The position numbers were made by a program, and so were the translations under genes. A stretch of 60,653 bases of DNA from Gymnopilus junonius. Lineage: Eukaryota; Basidiomycota; Agaricomycetes; Agaricales; Galerinaceae. The first letter of the stretch is position 1; the number at the start of each line of letters is the position of its first letter. Below, in pieces: positions 46,191 to 58,191 of this stretch. The notes under the pieces are model-generated. The model saw only the letters and a list, made by a program, of their open reading frames with translations, made no database searches and was not told the DNA's origin. The stretch is taken from contig JADNYJ010000215.1 of NCBI GenBank assembly GCA_015501075.1, positions 1-60,653 of the forward strand, given 5' to 3'.

Positions 46191-46870
46191 TTGAAATCAT
46201 TTCAAATGGACTCCATGCATTTTGTTGTGATCAGCCATAACAACAAGGTTTGAAAGAGCTGGTGAAAGCTCCATGGCATGTGAGAAAGGGGGGTGGGTGA
46301 TGCCCAATGTGCATTGTGCAAATGAAAGGCAAGTGGCGTCGGCGTCACTCGCATTTACATACGAGGGAGGTGGGTAGGCAGTGTCAGTGTCTAAGGTGAA
46401 AATGAACCCACCTCTGACTCACATGTGCATGCAAGGGAGGTGGGTAGGCTGCATCAAGCAGAAAGTAAGGGGAGGGCAAACTCCCATTCATTGTCTCCCT
46501 GTTCACCTGTGCAGAACTGTGAGTTGGGGTTATGAAAAAAGAGTCATGGAATGAGGAACAAGTCGCTGATGAGCAACTCGTTCCTCAATGCACCTTGTAG
46601 GTCTCCCTCCTTGAGGGTCTCCTCCTTAGCATCTAACATCCCCTTCTTTTATCCAAACTACCTGGGTGCAAGCCCACATCCCTCAATGAGGGAGAGGCAA
46701 GAAGTCAAGGTTGTGGTTGCCGAGATGTTGGTAATGTCAATCTGGGCTCCACATCCCTCTTAGAGAGGGGAGGGGCATGTGGGTTGGTGGTAGAAGTTGG
46801 TGTGGGGGTGGGTAGGTGATTCCGAGACAATGGGAAGGCAGGGGTAAGTAGAAGGAAAGAACGAGAGAGA

Positions 46871-47513
46871 CAATTGAATAGTGATGTGCCAGCTTCAGCT
46901 TGGCCTGAAAGCCCTGGCTTTGGCTCGGCTTGACCTGGCTTTGGCTTTCCCAAACCTTGAGCCAGGCCAAAAGCCAAAAATCAGGCTTGGCTTGGCCCAG
47001 CTTTGGCCCAAGCCGGGGCTTTTAGCATATACAAAGAAATATTGTGTTAAAGTAATTTGATATACTATATTAAAGAATTAAAACACTCACTCCACTGTAT
47101 ATACAAAGTAAAGAATGATATTAAACCTTCCATGGCTTGAAATGTGCTCGAGACACAAAGTGACAAAGGTTTTGATCAAAATTGGAACTCAGCTGGATGT
47201 TTCCGAAGCTCACCAAACAGGTTGCACCACATCCGGCAAGCCATCACGGATTTCAAACTGAGCTTTAAAATAAATATTTGCTGAACTTTCATCGAAATGT
47301 TCGAAATTTGACCATTTGCAGCAGATTTTTTTTGGCTCATGCACCACCCAAAAGCCGGGGCTCAGGCCCTTGGCTTTGGCTTTGGGAAATGCTGAGCCGG
47401 GCCAAAAGCCCTCCCAGGCCAACCATCAGGGCCCAGCTTGGCCCGGCCTATTTTGGCTTGGCTTGGCCCGGCTTCTGGCTTCAGGCCGGAGCCGGCACAT
47501 CACTACAATTGAA
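46871..47513. mobile_element. Non-autonomous hAT-type MITE (627 bp) nested in the hAT element
   Basis: 46879-47505 begins TAGTGATGTGCC and ends with its complement GGCACATCACTA, and is flanked by CAATTGAA at 46871-46878 and 47506-47513. Subterminal arms are dense in GGCTTGGC/GCCAAGCC variants on both sides, in inverted arrangement, around an AT-rich core. No ORF of substance. The 8-bp duplication assigns it to hAT. Confidence 0.85.
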
Positions 47514-47833
47514 CACTGACAGTGAGTCTGACAGGCCATGTGGCCACTCACATGATGTCAGCCATCTGTTCCTCACAATCTGCAAGAATTGAGTCCTTCC
47601 CTGTCATTCTCTGGTTTCTTCGACTTCCTCACTTTACATAGGCTGAAAATTTATCAAAACTGACAGGTACCCGCCACAGGTACTTGGCAGCCAAAAATCA
47701 GAACTTGGAGCTGCAGGGAGCCATGGGAATGAGTGATCTGGATCTGCGAGTCAGGTTGGCAGTGAGTATTCTCATGTGTCAACCCATGAGTAACTCACAG
47801 AAACCCGGACTTATGTCCAGCCTTAATTGAAGT

Positions 47834-48347
47834 CCATCTACAAGAGTGCATAAAACATTGAGAAATTCCCCTTAAACTGTGCAAAATTGGCAGTATATTG
47901 AGTGAAGCCAAGCACCAGTAGATGGACTAACAAATGGTGTTTAAATTTATTGAATCTTTAAGCAGGTTCAGCACAGTTGTGCAACCTAAGATGTAAAATA
48001 CCAATCTGCTGATGAAAAATGGAAAATGGTGCAGCAAATTTAGGGCCAGCATCAAGAGTTGTAGATTTAACAGTTAGAAGTCAAAGGCAGACAGTAATTC
48101 ATTGTTAAGGCAAGCACCCTTGCTGATTCCAGGAATGAGGATATGTTGTTGCAAATACCAGGAAATAAATGGGAACATGAGAGAAGCTATTTAATCTGCA
48201 GAAAATAAAGAAATTTATTGCATAGTTGTGGACAAAGGGGACCACTCTGGTCTGCATCATTCATTACATGATTTAGTTATTCAATAATAGACTAGCTTAA
48301 GTTTAGTCACCTTAATGACCACCAAATTTCCTGAATTGGTTGGATAT
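47834..48347. other. Spacer between hAT and gypsy elements
   Basis: AT-rich, no gene or repeat recognised. The last five bases, GATAT, are the left target duplication of the gypsy element. Confidence 0.5.
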
Positions 48348-48806
48348 TGTTATGACTCCCCATTTTTCTCTTATCTTATCATGTCCTCTTTTCTTTCTTG
48401 TTATCATTTATTGTCAGATTTTACTATTTATAGTTTCTCCATGATCATCTTTGCTCGCAAGATGATCATTCTCTTTCTTACATGTATGCAGACAATCTCT
48501 CCTTTCTGATCATCACCCCTTGTGCAGTATCTCTGTGATGATCACCCCTTCCGATTCCCCTGTTTTGTTATCATTTTGTTTATATTAATATTAACCACAA
48601 ATAGTATATAAACCATAGCTAGTCTACTTGTATTCTTTAGCTTGTTCTTGAGAATCTATTCTCTTGTATCAACCAGAGCGAACTTGAACCATTAAGGCAA
48701 TCTTCAGTCGAAGACAATACCTTAATGGACTTCATCGAATGAACTCTATGACTACTATGCTAGTCCTTATCTTATCAGATTAGGATCTATTGTCAACATC
48801 ATAACA
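48348..48806 (+). repeat. Gypsy left LTR
   Basis: 459 bp. Compared with the right LTR there are 19 substitutions, all transitions, and no indels; 18 lie in CG/TG/CA dinucleotide exchanges. Confidence 0.93.
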
Positions 48807-48834
48807 AAAGAACAAGCTAACACCTCATCCAATG

Positions 48835-49991
48835 CTTCTGCCTAGCAAGTGTTATCCACCAACACTACAGCTTGAAGAAGAGGACAATTCACTGCTATTT
48901 CTAGTGATGAAGAATTCTCAGACCCGAACCAAGAACGAACCTCTGAATCAGGAGCATCAGACATATTTGACACCCCATCAGAAGGAGAAGACCCTCTCGA
49001 ATGATCTATGCTCTTTGGAATCTCATCCAAGAGCCAGCAACACCTATTAGGCCCAACTTTGAGTCCCTATTAAGGAGACTACTTGGACCTGAATGAACCA
49101 AACCATAACTGAACCAGTCTTTTACCCTATCATGCCATGCCACCTCAACCACTGCTTCCTCCAATGGCAAAGGACTAGGAGTAATTCCCCAGTACTTCTC
49201 CAGGGACTGCTCCAAAGTCAAACATTCATCCAGGACATAGACGATTACCTGGAAGTCAATAGTGAACTCTACAACTCTGATGCCAAAAAATCGTTTCACA
49301 CTAGGACTACTAAAAGGAGGAGAAGCGAGGCTTGGAAGAAAGCCTGGAGAGATGACCATTGGACACCTGACAAAGACACTGCTGGATACCCACTGGCACC
49401 ACCACAAAAACTATGGGACGGCAGCAGAATTTATTGCTGAGTTCAATAAAGCCTTTCTGCCTACTGAGACAAAGGACCAAGGGTTCTTTGACCTCTGACA
49501 CCTGAAGCAAGGAAAAGCTTCAGCTGCTGAATTGAACATGAAGTTCAATGAACTCATCAGGATGGCCAAGATTCCCACCGAAGGGAATGAAAGCATCTTG
49601 ATAGATTATTATATGAACGCCCTGAACCAATGGCTTCAGGAGAAGATAATGGGATTGGACACCCTTCCCCGACCCTCACTGCTTGGCAAAAGAAGGCAGT
49701 AGAATTTGATACCCACCTGCCAATCTCGCATGCCTATTGGGTAAAGGAACTGAATGAATGAACAAATGAAGAACATGGTGGATGAATGTCACTAGAGGGG
49801 CCTCGCAACCCCACTACCATGCCCACCACCCGAATGAACCATCACGACCCCAATGCCATGGACATCAATCAAATCGATGTAAATGCAATGACCCAAGAAG
49901 AACGAAGCGAGCTCATGAGAAAAGGGCTCTGCTTCAGGTGCAAGAAGCCCAGACATGTGTCTAGGGATTGCCCTGAAAGGGGAAAGAACTG
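48835..49991 (+). pseudogene. Gypsy gag remnant with zinc knuckle
   Basis: Retrotransposon gag core fragments read FTLGLLKGGEARLG, NYGTAAEFIAEFNKAFLP, LKQGKASAAELNMKFNELIR and SILIDYYMNALNQWLQEKI, ending in a CCHC knuckle CFRCKKPRHVSRDC at about 49930-49971, where the usual Gly before His is Arg. Interrupted by stops and frame changes, for example TGA at 49496-49498. Confidence 0.75.
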
Positions 49992-50049
49992 AAGAAACCC
50001 TCCCCCAAAGAAGAACCCCTTAAAGGGAAAGCGCTCCATGTGCACATCA

Positions 50050-53000
50050 GGTCCTTAATGCAGGACCTCACAGAAGAAGAACAGAAGAAGTTTTTGAACT
50101 AGGAGACCAAGAGGGTTTTCACTAAGGAGGTGCATGAAACCGATGTATGCAACTCCCTCCCTTGATATTTATTCTGTAGTCTCGGCTGGATTGAAAATAA
50201 ATCATTATTATTGCCATTTTCATTCGAGACCGAGAACAGAATAAAAATCACTGGAACCACTCTAGGAGACACTGGAGCAAAAGGAAAGTTCATCAACCAG
50301 AACTTTGTAAAGAAACATAACCTGGAAACGATGGCCTTGGAAAATGAAATCTGAGTATTCAATGTGGATGGTACTCCAAACAAGAAAGGGACCATCAAAC
50401 GATACATTGACCTCAAACTCACATTGATGGACAACCCTGAACAGAATGATTGTTAGTCACTGGACTAGGAAAGCAAAAATAATCTTAGGCTTTCCCTGGT
50501 TCTCTGAAAACAACCCAGAAATCAACTGGAAAAATGGACACATCAAACTCAACAGGGAGATTACTACTACTTCCCAAATAGAAGAAGTACCCATGAGGAA
50601 ATCCAACAGGTCAATCAACTGGAAACTCTTCAGACTTAATCATTTCCTTCCTAGGTAATGAACCTCTTCTGGAAATGAAGAGATTTGGAATATCCCAAGG
50701 ACAAACGAAATTTGGATCAATTGAAAATAACTTCCTCACAAATCTTTGCTCAGAAACATGATGTGAAGAAAGAAGAGAAGCTGCTCAAGGAAATGATCCC
50801 ACTGGAATATCACGAATACCTGGACATCTTTGACAAGACACTGCAACGATTCCCTGAATCCGATCTTGGGACCATAAGATGAACTCAAGGAAGGTTTTCA
50901 ACCAAAGGTCTTCAAAATATCCCCTGACCCCTCAGAGGATACAGAACTGGACAAATTCTTGGAAGAAAACCTGAAGAAAGGATACATCAGACCGTCTAAA
51001 TGCCTATGGCCTCCCCTTCTTTTTCATATCCAAAAAGGATGGAAACTTCGACCCTGTCAAGACTACGGTATCTGAATGAATGGACTGTCAAGAATGCTAT
51101 CCCCTCCCTCTGATCCCTGAACTCATGGATAAACTCAAAGGAGCCAAGTATTTCACTAAACTTGATGTCTGATGGGGTTATAACAACATCCAGATCAAGG
51201 ATGGCGACCAATGGAAAGCAGCATTCAAAATGAACAAAGGACTATTCGAACTGATGGTCATGTTTTTTGGCATGTGCAACTCTCCGGTGACTTTCCAGTC
51301 AATGATGGACTTGATGTTCAAAGATGTTGTCCACCAAGGTTTCATCATCATTTACATGGACAATATTCTTATCTTCCATAAAGATAAGAAGAAACTGGAA
51401 CAGATAATGAAAGAAGTACTTCAAATACTCCAAGACAATGACTTGTATTTGAAACCGGAAAAATGCGCATTCACCCAGATGAAAATCGATTATCTTGGAA
51501 TGATTATCCAAGAAGGAACAATCTCGATGGACCCCTCAAAACTCAGCAGTATAGCTGACTGGCTGGAACCAAGAACGTAAAACAGTCCGATCCTTTTTAG
51601 GATTCGGAAACTTTTACAGGCGATTTATCAGGAAATATTCGGAAATAGCTCATGCGCTTAATGAGCTATTAAAGAAAGACCGTAGCTTCGAATGGAAGAA
51701 GACGCCAAGAAATCCTTCGAACTACTGAAATGAAAATTCATAGAAGAACCCATCTTGACCATGCCGACACCACGAAACAATTCCAGATTGAATGCGACAC
51801 ATCAAAATACGCATCTGGAGCAGTTTTAACACAGCTTGACAGCAACGGAGACCACACCCAGTGGCATTTATCTTGAAGACGTTCTCTCCCACTGAGAGAA
51901 ACTATAGATTTATGATAGAGAACTATTGGCTATGATCCGATCCCTCAAAGAATGGGACACTACATTCAAGGATCGACATTCACAATGATCATCTATTCTG
52001 ATCACAAGAACTTGACATACTTCAGAAGTACTCAAAAACTGAATAGATCCAAGCAAGATGGTCTCTATTCCTTTCGGAATATGACATCCAACTGGTACAC
52101 CTCCCCAGAAGCAAAATGGTACAATCGGATGCCCTCTCATGAAGACCAGACATGATCCCCAATGAGGATCATGACAATGAAGACAAGATTCTCCTTCCAG
52201 AGAATCTATTTATAAATTTGATTGATGCCAATCTCCAAATAGAAATCCCCAATCAGGAAACAAGACAAAGACATAGTTGATGCATTGAAACTCCTCACTC
52301 AAGAAGGCCTCGAAGTCTCACAAAAGACTTAGATGACTGGGAAACAATGCAAATGGAAGGCATCAGTGAATTAATCTTTTACAAGAAAAAGAACTATATC
52401 CCTGATGATCAAGAACTATGCAGGAAAATCATCATGATGTACCATGACTCGGTCACTGCAGGACACCCCGAGAATTGGAAATGTACAATGCAGTGAACAA
52501 GTATACTGGTGGCCCGGAATGGAACATTTGTCAAGAACTATGTCAAAGGGTGCAGACAATGCCAACAGTTTAAGATCAACTGAAACCCAGCGAATCCCTC
52601 CTTGCACCCGATCGAAGGAGCCAAATCCATGAGACCATTTGCACAATGCTCCATGGATATGATCACGGACCTTCCTAGCATGATGGATATGATTCTTTAT
52701 TGATCGTGGTCGATCACAGACTTACAAAGGGGGTAATTATCATGCCTTGCTCGAAAACTCTTTCACAAGAAGGAGCAGCATTACTCCTCCAGGACAACTT
52801 ATTCAAGTGATTTGGCCTACCGGACAGTATCATTTCCGATAGAGGACCCCAATTCACTGCAAGAACATTCCAAGAATTGCTCAAACTTCTTGGAATCAAG
52901 TCGAAACTGTCAACGGCATATCATCCTCAGTCAGATGGTACCACTGAATGATTCAATCAGGAAATAGAAGCATATCTTGCCATCTATTGCTCCTCCAACC

Positions 53001-53780
53001 GACCACCTGGAAGCAACATGTAGGCACCCTGGAATTCATCCACAATGATCGAAGCACATGGACAGACAAAGGACCCCATTCGAACTCATGTTTGGAACCA
53101 ATCCTGTCGTGATTCCCACCACATTCAAAATACAAAGTTTCCCTCAGTAGAGGAGAAACTAAAGAACCTTATCTCAGACAGAAAAGAAGCCCTGCTGGCA
53201 CAGAACTGGCTAGAGCAAGAATGGCCGATCGAAGAAATCCAACTTTATACCATTCAAAGAAGGACAAAAAGTATGGCTCAACTCTAGGAATCTCAAAATG
53301 TGGTACAACAAGAAGCTGGCACTGAGAAGAGAAGGACCGTTCAAGATCAAATGCATCCTAGGACCTCTCATGTATCAACTACAACTACCAAAGACATGGA
53401 GGATTCATGACATCTTCCATGCAACGTTGTTGATGCCTTACACAGAAACACAGGTTCATGGCTGGAACTTCACTCAACCACCCCCTGAAACGATTGATGG
53501 AGAACCAGAATATGAGTCGAAACTATTCTGAACCATCGAAAGTACAGAAATGGACATATCAATACATGTCAAATGGTCAGCTATCCAATACCGAAGCATC
53601 ATGGGAACCCAGATCAAACCTGCCAATGCATCAGAAAAGCTTGAAGAATACAAACGACTTCACTCACTACCACATACCAGTCATGAACTTGAACACTGCA
53701 TCTCCACATACCACAACAATACCTTCATGATTGACCTATTTACCTTCCTGAAACCTCCACCGACCCCAAAGAAATAAAAT
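50050..53780 (+). pseudogene. Gypsy pol remnant (PR-RT-RNase H-IN-chromodomain)
   Basis: Protease DTGAKGKFI near 50270. RT from FKISPDPSED with MNKGLFELMVMFFGMCNSPV and the active site IYMDNILIF at 51356-51364, where the second catalytic Asp of YMDD is Asn. RNase H FQIECDTSKYASGAVLTQLD. Integrase with a zinc-binding remnant near 52440 and [24 protein letters not shown]-terminal module RREGPFKIKCILGPLMYQL and IHDIFHATLL, then a chromodomain-like TEASWEPRSNL. Many stops are TGA. Not functional. Confidence 0.85.
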
Positions 53781-54039
53781 CACATACTGGGAATGGAAGT
53801 TTGCCCATGAACCACCAGCTCCCTTACCCAAAAATATGCCCTGGGATAACAAATATGAAAGGAAGGCTATAATTACTATCTGGATGATCAACAGAGAAAC
53901 CTCTAGATGGGAGACTGAAACCATCACCCCACCAAGGAGAAGGCATCAAGATGCCTGATTAAGAAACTGAGAATGATCCTCGAGGAATACTTGGAACATC
54001 TATAAAACAGGCGAACCAGTTTCCCTCACTTCTTCAGTT

Positions 54040-55200
54040 CCCCTATCATCTTCTACAACATGCCTTGTCTTTCCACTCGAACCTGCACCGCTGCCTCCAC
54101 TTCCAACTTGTCCCCCTCTGAGATACACACTCACCTGGCCTGGCGAATGCACCCTCACTCGAATTGACCCCCCCCCCTCTTCCTCATACTAGAACCAAGT
54201 CCGTCTTCTCAGACAGACTCCTCTTCTGACTGCCCGACCCAAACAATGCCCCTTACACCACATATCCCCCTCGCATCCCCACATTGACACATAAGGAACT
54301 CGTCCAGTTCCTTAGTCACCCCCCCTGCTACTCTACTGCCCTTGAAGTCCTCCAATCCAATCCCTTTCTCAGGGATACCCTTTGTCAATTCAAGCATGAA
54401 ACCAACTGAACCGCATGCCACTGTGAAATAATTAAGGCATCTCGAACAAAATCCCTACAGTTGTTCAAGACCCTTATGCATTTCCGGCTTGAAAGAGCCA
54501 TCAACCCCCTCCTCGTCAGCAGCAGATGATGGGGAGAATGCCCTCCTGCTGCCACATCGGCCATTAGGTCTGAGGAAGAACCCTACCACTCCCCCTCCTC
54601 TTATGACACTGCCCCACAGAGCCACCCATCCATTCCTCCTCATGATGAATGATTCGTCAACACCATCTCCATCGATGACCACACCCCAAGACCCATTTGA
54701 CATGCTCCGCTGCACCACCCCTGACCACTCCATCCACCACCACCACCACCACCCACAGGCAAACCCTCGCCACCATGCAGACAACCTCTGCCCAGAATGC
54801 CACCCATAACAACCCTCCTGCCTACACCATACCTCCTTCATTACCACCCTGACCCCAGACTCCCTTCCGACCTGCCTGACCAAGCCCATGACGATGCTGC
54901 TTTGTTTGCAGCAGCGTGAACCACTGGCAGGCAGACTGCTGAAGCTACCGCTGCCGTCACTGCTGCCAATATCGTCCCAGTCACAACTCGATCAACTGTG
55001 GTCAACGACCAATCTGATGCAGTGATGGAGAGTTCATAGGCTATGCCTATGAATTTACTGAAGAACAACTGGTGAACGTCAATGACATTGACAACTCACC
55101 AAACGATTGGTATGACGCATCGCATGACAGTTGGCAGGGACCGGAGGCTGAAAACAACATGAGCAGTGAGCCTCATTATTGAAGCCAGGGGCTTCAATTC
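54040..55200 (+). other. Gypsy 3' extra segment of unknown content
   Basis: Pro/Thr/Ser-rich frames follow pol, for example 54489-54809 with a His run near 54737, before the polypurine tract. I see no known domain; it may be a decayed accessory ORF or an expanded 3' leader. Confidence 0.35.
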
Positions 55201-55215
55201 TTAGTAGGGGGGTAA

Positions 55216-55674
55216 TGTTATGACTCCCCATTTTTCTCTTATCTTATCATGTCCTCTTTTCTTTCTTGTTATCATTTATCATCAGATTTTACTATTTATA
55301 GTTTCTCCATGATCATCTTTGCTCACAAGATGATCATTCTCTTTCTTACATGTATGTGGACAATCTCTCCTTTCTGATCATCACCCCTTGCGCAGTATCT
55401 CTGTGATGATCACCCCTTCTGATTCCCCTGTTTTGTTATTGTTTCATTTATATTAATATTAACCACAAATAGTATATAAACCGTAGCTAATCTACTTGTA
55501 TTCTTTAGCTTGTTCTTGAGAATCTATTCTCTTGTATCAACCAGAGCGAACTTGAACCATTAAGGCAATCTTCAGTTGAAGACAATACCTTAATGGACTT
55601 CATTGAATGAACTCTATGACTACTATGCTAGTCCTTATCTTATCAGATTAGGATCTATCATCAATGTCATAACA
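55216..55674 (+). repeat. Gypsy right LTR
   Basis: 459 bp, same ends as the left LTR; followed directly by GATAT, matching the left flank. Confidence 0.93.
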
Positions 55675-55886
55675 GATATAATTGGAAGACCTGATACAGC
55701 AGATATAGCTCCTACTCAATGCCCTAAATGTTAAGTGATGCAATGAGAGTCCATTATAAAATGAAAAATGGAAAGACTGAAAATGCCTACATAATACCTT
55801 GAAAACCAAGACCAGGCCACCTTAAAATATTAATCCACAACAAAGACTGACAGAAAATGCCTTGAGCAGATCATAAATGAAGGTCC

Positions 55887-56078
55887 TTGAATTGTGTACT
55901 CAAAGTTTGGAAACTTGCAGAGTATGAAACCCAGCCTTCTAGCATAGCAGAACTTTGGCAAAGGACTCAGAAAGTGTGGAATGAAATTCCAGCTTCTGTA
56001 TGTCAGAATTTGATAGAAAGTATGCCAAGGAGGGTTGCAGCTGTTGCAAAGGCCAAGGGAGGCTATACCAAGTACTAA
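55887..56078 (+). pseudogene. Tc1/mariner transposase C-terminal fragment
   Basis: Reads ELWQRTQKVWNEIPASVC, then QNLIESMPRRVAAVAKAKGG and YTKY stop, the characteristic end of Tc1-like DDE transposases. Everything upstream, including the catalytic triad, is absent. Confidence 0.8.
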
Positions 56079-56104
56079 ATACCCTAAATAGTATATAATC
56101 TTCA

Positions 56105-57285
56105 AGAGGGACAAAACCATTCCAATGTACTTATGCTGAGGGATTTATGGGGCCTTGGGCAAGTGCTGAGCATGCCAAGAGTCATGTGCTTATGTCCTGC
56201 AATCGAGGGTGGATGCATCACATTCGAGCACCTGGGTGTCCTCCAAAGTCGAGAGAACTTGCAGGCATGGCTTTCCCCAGCTCGATCAGGATGGATACTG
56301 AGGGCAGATTGATGGAACTGATGCACTGGGTGGCCCAAAAATAGCCCACATCTTAGCCCATCACTTGGCAGTAGGATGCATCTTTGGCAGCTGTCTTCAG
56401 TCTCATCTCGAGCTCTGTTTCCTCCCTCCCTCCCTTAAACACATCTTATGTACCAAAATAATTATACAGAAATGCAGAAACATGTACTAAATATGTTACA
56501 ATGGGAATAGACAATGGCAATGGCCTTTTCAATGCAGTTGAACTGGGTACTGCTTCTGCAGACTGCAATTTGAGCTGGTTCAAGGCAATAAGTATTCCTT
56601 TTGGTAGACATAAGTTCAATCAGTAGCTTATCTGGAGGGATTTATGGTAAATCTAGCTCACTTTACACTGGATTTACACAAAGTGAGCTGGTTCATTTCC
56701 GCTGTAAAGCCAGAGCCTCAGAGTGATGGGTGGCTCAAGCTCTCCTGAGCTTGCTGGTGTGAGCTCATGTACACTCTAGACATGTCTTTTCCATACCTTT
56801 GAACTTCCAAAAATTTCTCTGCCTCCTGAAAAAAATGCTGAAATTTTGGTGATCTATTCTCTTTGACTAAAAATTTCCCTTGAGTCCCTACTGTACATGA
56901 CTCTAAAAAAAGCCTTTGTAATTGACTTCCTTTTTGACTTCCTTTCTGCAAGCCTGGCTACCTTCATGTGCAATCACATCATGCCTAGCCCAGAACTGGA
57001 TGAGTTCTGATGCATTCTGGGGTGCCATCCTCAGGTCCGTGCTAAAAATATCTGGCTTTATGGGCTTTACAGTAAATCTAACCAAATAACCCTACTTATT
57101 ATTTTAAATGATTTGTAGTGTGGGAAAAAAATGATTACACAATGATTTGTATATGTTTGGATAGATGATATCCAGGGCTACCTAGGTTTAAAATTTCAAG
57201 GTTCCACCTTTCTTAGTTCCCAAGTTATTCCTATTTTATTGTAGATGCTTGAAACATTGGAACAGTTTTGTCCCTCACTGTATAT
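56105..57285. mobile_element. Possible Tc1/mariner-like inverted-repeat element
   Basis: GAGGGACAAAACCATTCCAATGT at about 56107 (+) pairs with GAGGGACAAAACTGTTCCAATGT read from the minus strand near 57274. They face each other as terminal repeats would, and the right end continues to CACTGTA. Inside is a perfect 10-bp inverted repeat, AGCTCACTTT (56655-56664) and AAAGTGAGCT (56680-56689). No intact ORF. Boundaries are uncertain, and the transposase tail lies just outside the left repeat. Confidence 0.4.
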
Positions 57286-58191
57286 TCATTAAACCTGGTA
57301 TTAAATGACATTTTTCCTATCCCACCCCCATGCCCAGAAATTTTCTTTGAGATAGATGTTCTGAAACATGGATAGCTCATCTTGAAGGGGACTATGGGTT
57401 TGAGATAATAGTGTGTCCCCACCACACTGGGAGAATCTCAGGCACTGGTGTTCAGCAGTGGACCATGCTGGTTAATCCTCACCTCACCTGCCTTGTCAAC
57501 CTCCCTCACATGCATTGAGCAGGAGGTGGGCCATCATTCCATAGTTTCATGTATATTTCTACTATATATTTTTACTTAAAACCCAGTGTGGGTTCTTGTA
57601 ACCTGTTAAGTTCTGGATGATCTAAATGAAGGGAAGGACAGAGCAAGCAGAGGAGATCTGCATCAGAGTACATTGGTATCAGAGTTGGTCTTAGCATAAA
57701 TGTATGTAGACATAGGATTGAGACTTCAGCTTCAATGTATGTGTTGCACTCCATTGTCTGGACATTGTCTCAAATTTTGGAGTTGGATCGGAATGAGAGA
57801 GTGGAGTAGAGAGCATGGATTGATTAATGAACAATATATGAACTAAGGTACCTAATAATAGTTCTAAGGTTTTTATACTATAGAGGAAACTAAGCAGAGA
57901 CCGTACATGTACTAGTGAGCAGGCAGATGTGTAAGTTATTCTGCACTACTCAGAGTTGTCTAGCTACATGTAATCTAAGTGTCTACATGTTCCAGGACTT
58001 GTAGTATTTCGAGGAGATCATGAGGTCAGAGTTTGTATAGTTGGAGATCAGAGTTGGTTGGAGGTGCATATATAACAGTATTTCCCCCTTAGGCCAAACC
58101 TTGAGTCCTGTGCATGGGAATAGTCACATGCTGGTTGGTTTTGGTTGTTTTGAAAATTTCATTCAGTCCTCTCTTCAGTATTGTCATTCTA
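57286..58191. other. Spacer with gypsy-type primer-binding site
   Basis: TGGTATCAGAG at 57674-57684 is the initiator-Met primer site common to gypsy elements, so an LTR probably ends just before it. I could not find the LTR start or a second copy. A similar ATCAGAGTTGG recurs near 58048. Confidence 0.4.

Larger units (their letters stand above)
44835..47833 (-). mobile_element. hAT DNA transposon with perfect 8-bp target duplications
   Basis: Element 44843-47825 is bracketed by ATTGAAGT at 44835-44842 and 47826-47833, the 8-bp duplication typical of hAT. Its ends are inverted: TAAGGTTGGACATGAGT at the left and the complement of TAAGGCTGGACATAAGT at the right (15 of 17). Subterminal regions are rich in GAGTACTC/CATGGGT-type motifs. 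It carries the C-terminal half of a transposase on the minus strand and is interrupted by a MITE at 46879-47505. I found no BED zinc finger or N-terminal catalytic half, so it is probably a defective copy. Confidence 0.88.
48343..55679 (+). mobile_element. Ty3/gypsy chromovirus, full length but degenerate
   Basis: Element 48348-55674 has 459-bp LTRs starting TGTTATGA and ending TCATAACA. The target duplication GATAT lies at 48343-48347 and 55675-55679. Domain order gag, protease, RT, RNase H, integrase, chromodomain-like remnant is that of chromoviruses. A polypurine stretch (AGTAGGGGGGTAA) precedes the right LTR. Coding capacity is broken by many stops and shifts. A further 1.1-kb segment of unknown content lies between the chromodomain remnant and the right LTR. 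Confidence 0.93.

Noticed and set aside
54455..54889. Trp/Gly-rich minus-strand ORF
   Set aside because: Composition is the antisense of Pro/His-rich repeats in the gypsy element; no domain.
48348..55674. RIP as the cause of gypsy LTR transitions
   Set aside because: RIP favours CpA generally; here changes concentrate where an ancestral CG is implied, including reciprocal TG/CA sites.
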